NCBI GenBank assembly: GCA_023245975.1 | Contig: JAHFJF010000052.1 | Location: 1-6,331 of the forward strand | From: an archaeon | GTDB taxonomy: Archaea; Nanobdellota; Nanobdellia; SCGC-AAA011-G17; GW2011-AR17 | Reading direction: 5' to 3' | DNA: 6,331 nucleotides | Shown here: in pieces, positions 4,449-6,331 of the stretch | How the letters are laid out: each line of letters begins with the position of its first letter | Numbering within the stretch: position 1 is the stretch's first letter | Translations under genes and position numbers: made by a program | Notes under the pieces: model-generated | Database searches by the model: none | Told to the model about the DNA's origin: nothing | Seen by the model: the letters and a program-made list of their open reading frames with translations, nothing else

Positions 4449-5300
4449 TTATTCTCTTGACATTGAATAAGCTTCAAGCTCATATGGGTGATAATAATAT
4501 GATTGAGTGCCAAACAATGAAGGATATGAAACTATCGCAGTATTTGCCAACTCTGCGCCATATCTCAATCCTTCTATCTGCGGCACTAATTCATCTATCC
4601 ATCTCAACCTTGATAGCTGGTATGTGTGTAAATTCTCATGTGACCTTGAGCTTCTTGAAGCTCTCGTATAAGCAGGTATGTTGACCCATGTAAAGCCGGT
4701 ATATTCAAGAGTTGCCATTGGAATAAGTATTTCTTTTTCTGAATAAAATACAAGATTAAAATCTTCTATGCTTGCCAATGGATCGAATGAATTTCCTGAA
4801 AAAATGTAATAAGAGACTCCTGCCAAAGAAATTGGCATCAATGCTGCATTAAATCCGGCATTGCTGTCGAAGCTGAATAATACTGGGCCTATTGTGGTCT
4901 CATATCTCTCAAATGCACCTCTTGAAAATATAGCATTTGCAACCATGGATGCACCCAAGTCATTAATCAATCTTCCAGCTGCACCAGAGAATGGAATTTC
5001 CCTATTGTAGCTGCCTAATTCCATCCCCATAAAAGTAATCAATCCGCCACTAGCACCCTTGGCAATTCCTTCCAAGCAGCCATCACCAGTAATCTCTGAG
5101 CCAATGCAGCCCATGGCTGCACCTAGTCCCACATTTATACCCATAACTGCTGCCATTTCATCAATTGTAGGATTCTCGCAATTAATATGGGAAGGCAGTT
5201 CTGGCTGTTCATGGCAAACTCCAGGAATATCTTCTGCCTTTGCAGGCTTACTAAATAATAAAGCTGCTCCCAATGCTATTGTGCTTAGTAATTTTTTCAT
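4449..5300 (-). CDS. Exported HENxH protein, putative zinc metallopeptidase, paralog 1 (283 aa)
   Basis: The protein has a clear signal peptide (MKK, hydrophobic core, AKA|ED at about residue 22). After it comes a Gly/Ala-rich hydrophobic block with GCIGSEITGDGCLEG (64-78), then MELGSYN (93-99), YETTIGPVLFSFDS (133-146), HENLHTYQLSRLRW (221-234), RYGAE (246-250) and ELEAY (274-278). HENLH fits the HExxH zinc-binding and catalytic motif of zincin peptidases, and the conserved Glu 53 residues later could be the third ligand, as in gluzincins. The enzyme activity is inferred, not shown. The last two thirds align closely with the 270-residue neighbour. An N-terminal Cys pair (29 and 41) is unique to this copy. 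The start is supported by GAGGT (5306-5310) five bases upstream, inside the end of the upstream gene, with which it forms an operon (3-nt gap). Confidence 0.85.
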   Translation of the reverse strand: MKKLLSTIALGAALLFSKPAKAEDIPGVCHEQPELPSHINCENPTIDEMAAVMGINVGLGAAMGCIGSEITGDGCLEGIAKGASGGLITFMGMELGSYNREIPFSGAAGRLINDLGASMVANAIFSRGAFERYETTIGPVLFSFDSNAGFNAALMPISLAGVSYYIFSGNSFDPLASIEDFNLVFYSEKEILIPMATLEYTGFTWVNIPAYTRASRSSRSHENLHTYQLSRLRWIDELVPQIEGLRYGAELANTAIVSYPSLFGTQSYYYHPYELEAYSMSRE

Positions 5301-5303
5301 TTC

Positions 5304-6116
5304 TTACCTCTGCATACTATAAGCTTCTAATTCCAAGGGACTATAATCGTATAAATCACCATGATAAATACATGCCCCCAGCGACATAGAACCATTTAAT
5401 GCTTCTGCACCATATCTTATCGGGCCAAGTTCCGGCACTAACTCATCAGCCCATCTCATTCTTGAAAGCTGGTATGTATGGATATTCTCGTGTGACCTGC
5501 CAATGTTGTAATCAGTAACGTGAATTGGAATATTTGAAATTGTTGCACCGCCACCACCTAAAATTTCTGAGCGGCTTTCCCAATCAAGCCTGAATACAAA
5601 TGTTCCATCTTCTATGCTTTGGACTAAGTCCAATGTATGCCCTGAAATTAAATGATAAACAGTAACACCTGTTGATAATGGCATAATGTATGGTCTAAAA
5701 CCTTCTTCGCTATCAAAACTAAATACTACCGGCCCAAAATCTGTTTCGTATCTTTGCAATAATCCTCGAGAAAACATTGCATTGCTTGTCATTGATGAGC
5801 CAAGATTTACAACCTGCCTTCCTGCCAATCCCATAAATGGCACTCTTGCATTGTATGAGCCAAGCTCCATGCCAGCAAAAGTTACTGCACCGCCAAGGCT
5901 GCCTTTCCATAATCCTTCCAAGCAGCCGTCTCCTGAAATCTCTGCGCCTATGCATCCTAAGGCCGCACCCAAACCAGTGTTTGCTGCAAATACGGCTGCC
6001 CTATTTTCTAAACTGTTATCAACAAGTGGATCCACTGCAGAAACCAAATCTGCCTTAGCTGGTCTTGCGGCTAGAAGCGTTAGTGCTGCTGCCAAGGTGC
6101 CGATTAGTTTTTTCAT
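5304..6116 (-). CDS. Exported HENxH protein, putative zinc metallopeptidase, paralog 2 (270 aa)
   Basis: This is a tandem paralog of the 283-residue gene. It has a signal peptide ending AKA|D at about residue 22, the block GCIGAEISGDGCLEG (54-68), MELGSYN (83-89), YETDFGPVVFSFDS (123-136), HENIHTYQLSRMRW (209-222), RYGAE (234-238) and ELEAY (262-266). The HENxH-to-ELEAY distance is 53 residues in both copies, and the two central cysteines match. The copies differ most at the mature N-terminus, in the region before HENxH, and in the linker before ELEAY. It leads the operon: TATA at 6139-6146 is centred 26.5 bases before the ATG and there is no usable Shine-Dalgarno, so the mRNA is probably leaderless. 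Similar Gly-rich plus HExxHxxQ proteins occur in Bacteroidetes, as far as I recall, which would allow transfer from bacteria; I could not verify that. Confidence 0.85.
   Translation of the reverse strand: MKKLIGTLAAALTLLAARPAKADLVSAVDPLVDNSLENRAAVFAANTGLGAALGCIGAEISGDGCLEGLWKGSLGGAVTFAGMELGSYNARVPFMGLAGRQVVNLGSSMTSNAMFSRGLLQRYETDFGPVVFSFDSEEGFRPYIMPLSTGVTVYHLISGHTLDLVQSIEDGTFVFRLDWESRSEILGGGGATISNIPIHVTDYNIGRSHENIHTYQLSRMRWADELVPELGPIRYGAEALNGSMSLGACIYHGDLYDYSPLELEAYSMQR
5306..5310 (-). promoter_or_regulatory. Shine-Dalgarno of paralog 1
   Basis: GAGGT lies five bases before the ATG at 5300 and overlaps the last codons of paralog 2, so the two genes share one message. Confidence 0.7.
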
Positions 6117-6138
6117 TACCCATTAGTAATCACAGTAA

Positions 6139-6146
6139 TATATAAA
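6139..6146 (-). promoter_or_regulatory. TATA box of the paralog 2-paralog 1 operon
   Basis: TTTATATA on the minus strand is centred 26.5 bases before the ATG at 6116, predicting transcription from the start codon itself. It shows that the pair has its own promoter, separate from the third copy upstream. Confidence 0.65.
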
Positions 6147-6161
6147 CTTTACTTAATGGCT

Positions 6162-6176
6162 AAAAATGCATTAAAA
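6162..6176 (-). terminator. Weak T-tract terminator after paralog 3
   Basis: Runs of four and five T residues (6176-6173 and 6166-6162) follow the stop codon of the partial third copy by about 25 bases. They are short, so read-through into the next gene is possible. Confidence 0.3.
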
Positions 6177-6198
6177 CAAGGATAAAGGCTCTATAAGC

Positions 6199-6331
6199 TT
6201 AGTCTGCACTACGCATCATGGCTGATGCTTCAATCTCTAATGGAGCATAATGATAAGCATTTCCACCTATGACGTTTGAAGGTGCAATCAAGATTAGATT
6301 TGATAATTCTGCGCCATATTTAATGAAATCT
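6199..6331 (-). CDS. Third tandem paralog of the HENxH family, C-terminal fragment (cut by window edge)
   Basis: The last 43 codons before a TAA at 6201-6199 translate as DFIKYGAELSNLI...YHYAPLEIEASAMMRSAD. They align with the C-termini of the two neighbouring paralogs: KYGAE matches RYGAE, and LEIEA matches LELEA/YELEA. The distance from the first base of that motif (Lys or Arg) to the first conserved Glu is 28 residues in all three. The aromatic Tyr of ELEAY is Ser here and the tail is three residues longer than in paralog 2. The HENxH region lies outside the window, so activity cannot be judged. The gene is intact as far as it can be seen. The 82-bp gap to paralog 2 holds a weak T-tract terminator and that gene's TATA box. 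Confidence 0.85.
   Translation of the reverse strand, partial: DFIKYGAELSNLILIAPSNVIGGNAYHYAPLEIEASAMMRSAD

Noticed and set aside
5059..6126. Plus-strand ORFs across the paralog array, including a 146-codon one
   Set aside because: They recur at equivalent antisense positions in both paralogs, as expected for shadows of duplicated coding sequence, and have no ribosome site or recognisable domain.
1..6331. CRISPR array, insertion sequence or RadA intein
   Set aside because: No spaced direct repeats, no transposase or terminal inverted repeats, and an uninterrupted RecA core in RadA.

Overview
The window reads as a piece of an archaeal chromosome. The evidence is a RadA recombinase with archaeal-type N-terminal helix-hairpin-helix domain, a 90-residue aEF-1beta, its usual partner the four-CxxC zinc-ribbon protein, an intron-less tRNA-Arg(GCG) without encoded CCA, TATA-box promoters placed about 26 nt before start codons, and T-tract terminators. 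Short genes, tight packing and low GC suggest a small-genome archaeon, possibly a DPANN lineage such as Woesearchaeota or Pacearchaeota; the exact lineage is an inference.

Layout. (1) 12-836, minus strand: a translation operon of zinc-ribbon protein, aEF-1beta and an unrecognised 126-residue protein, with 1-nt gaps or overlaps. (2) 867-973: one TATA box lies between this operon and a divergent tRNA-Arg(GCG). (3) 1008-2725: an accessory-looking stretch holding an AT-rich putative lipoprotein, a 53-residue ORF on the minus strand, and a translationally coupled pair made of an unrecognised soluble protein and a four-helix membrane protein. (4) 2709-4262, minus strand: a small conserved protein, radA (8-bp overlap), and a Bro-N (phage antirepressor-type) domain gene that stops abruptly and overlaps the end of the membrane gene. 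(5) 4449-6331, minus strand: a tandem array of at least three paralogous proteins. The two complete ones carry signal peptides and an HENxH motif followed 53 residues later by a conserved ELEAY; the third is only its C-terminal 43 residues, cut by the window edge.

The most notable content is the tandem array of exported HExxH-type proteins, which I read as a family of putative zinc metallopeptidases expanded by duplication. Transcription-unit leaders (53-residue ORF, lipoprotein, 270-residue paralog) have TATA boxes centred about 26.5 nt before their ATG and look leaderless, while several internal genes (radA, the 283-residue paralog) have clear Shine-Dalgarno sequences. The housekeeping parts are ordinary; the accessory genes in parts 3 and 5 are not recognised beyond what is stated.
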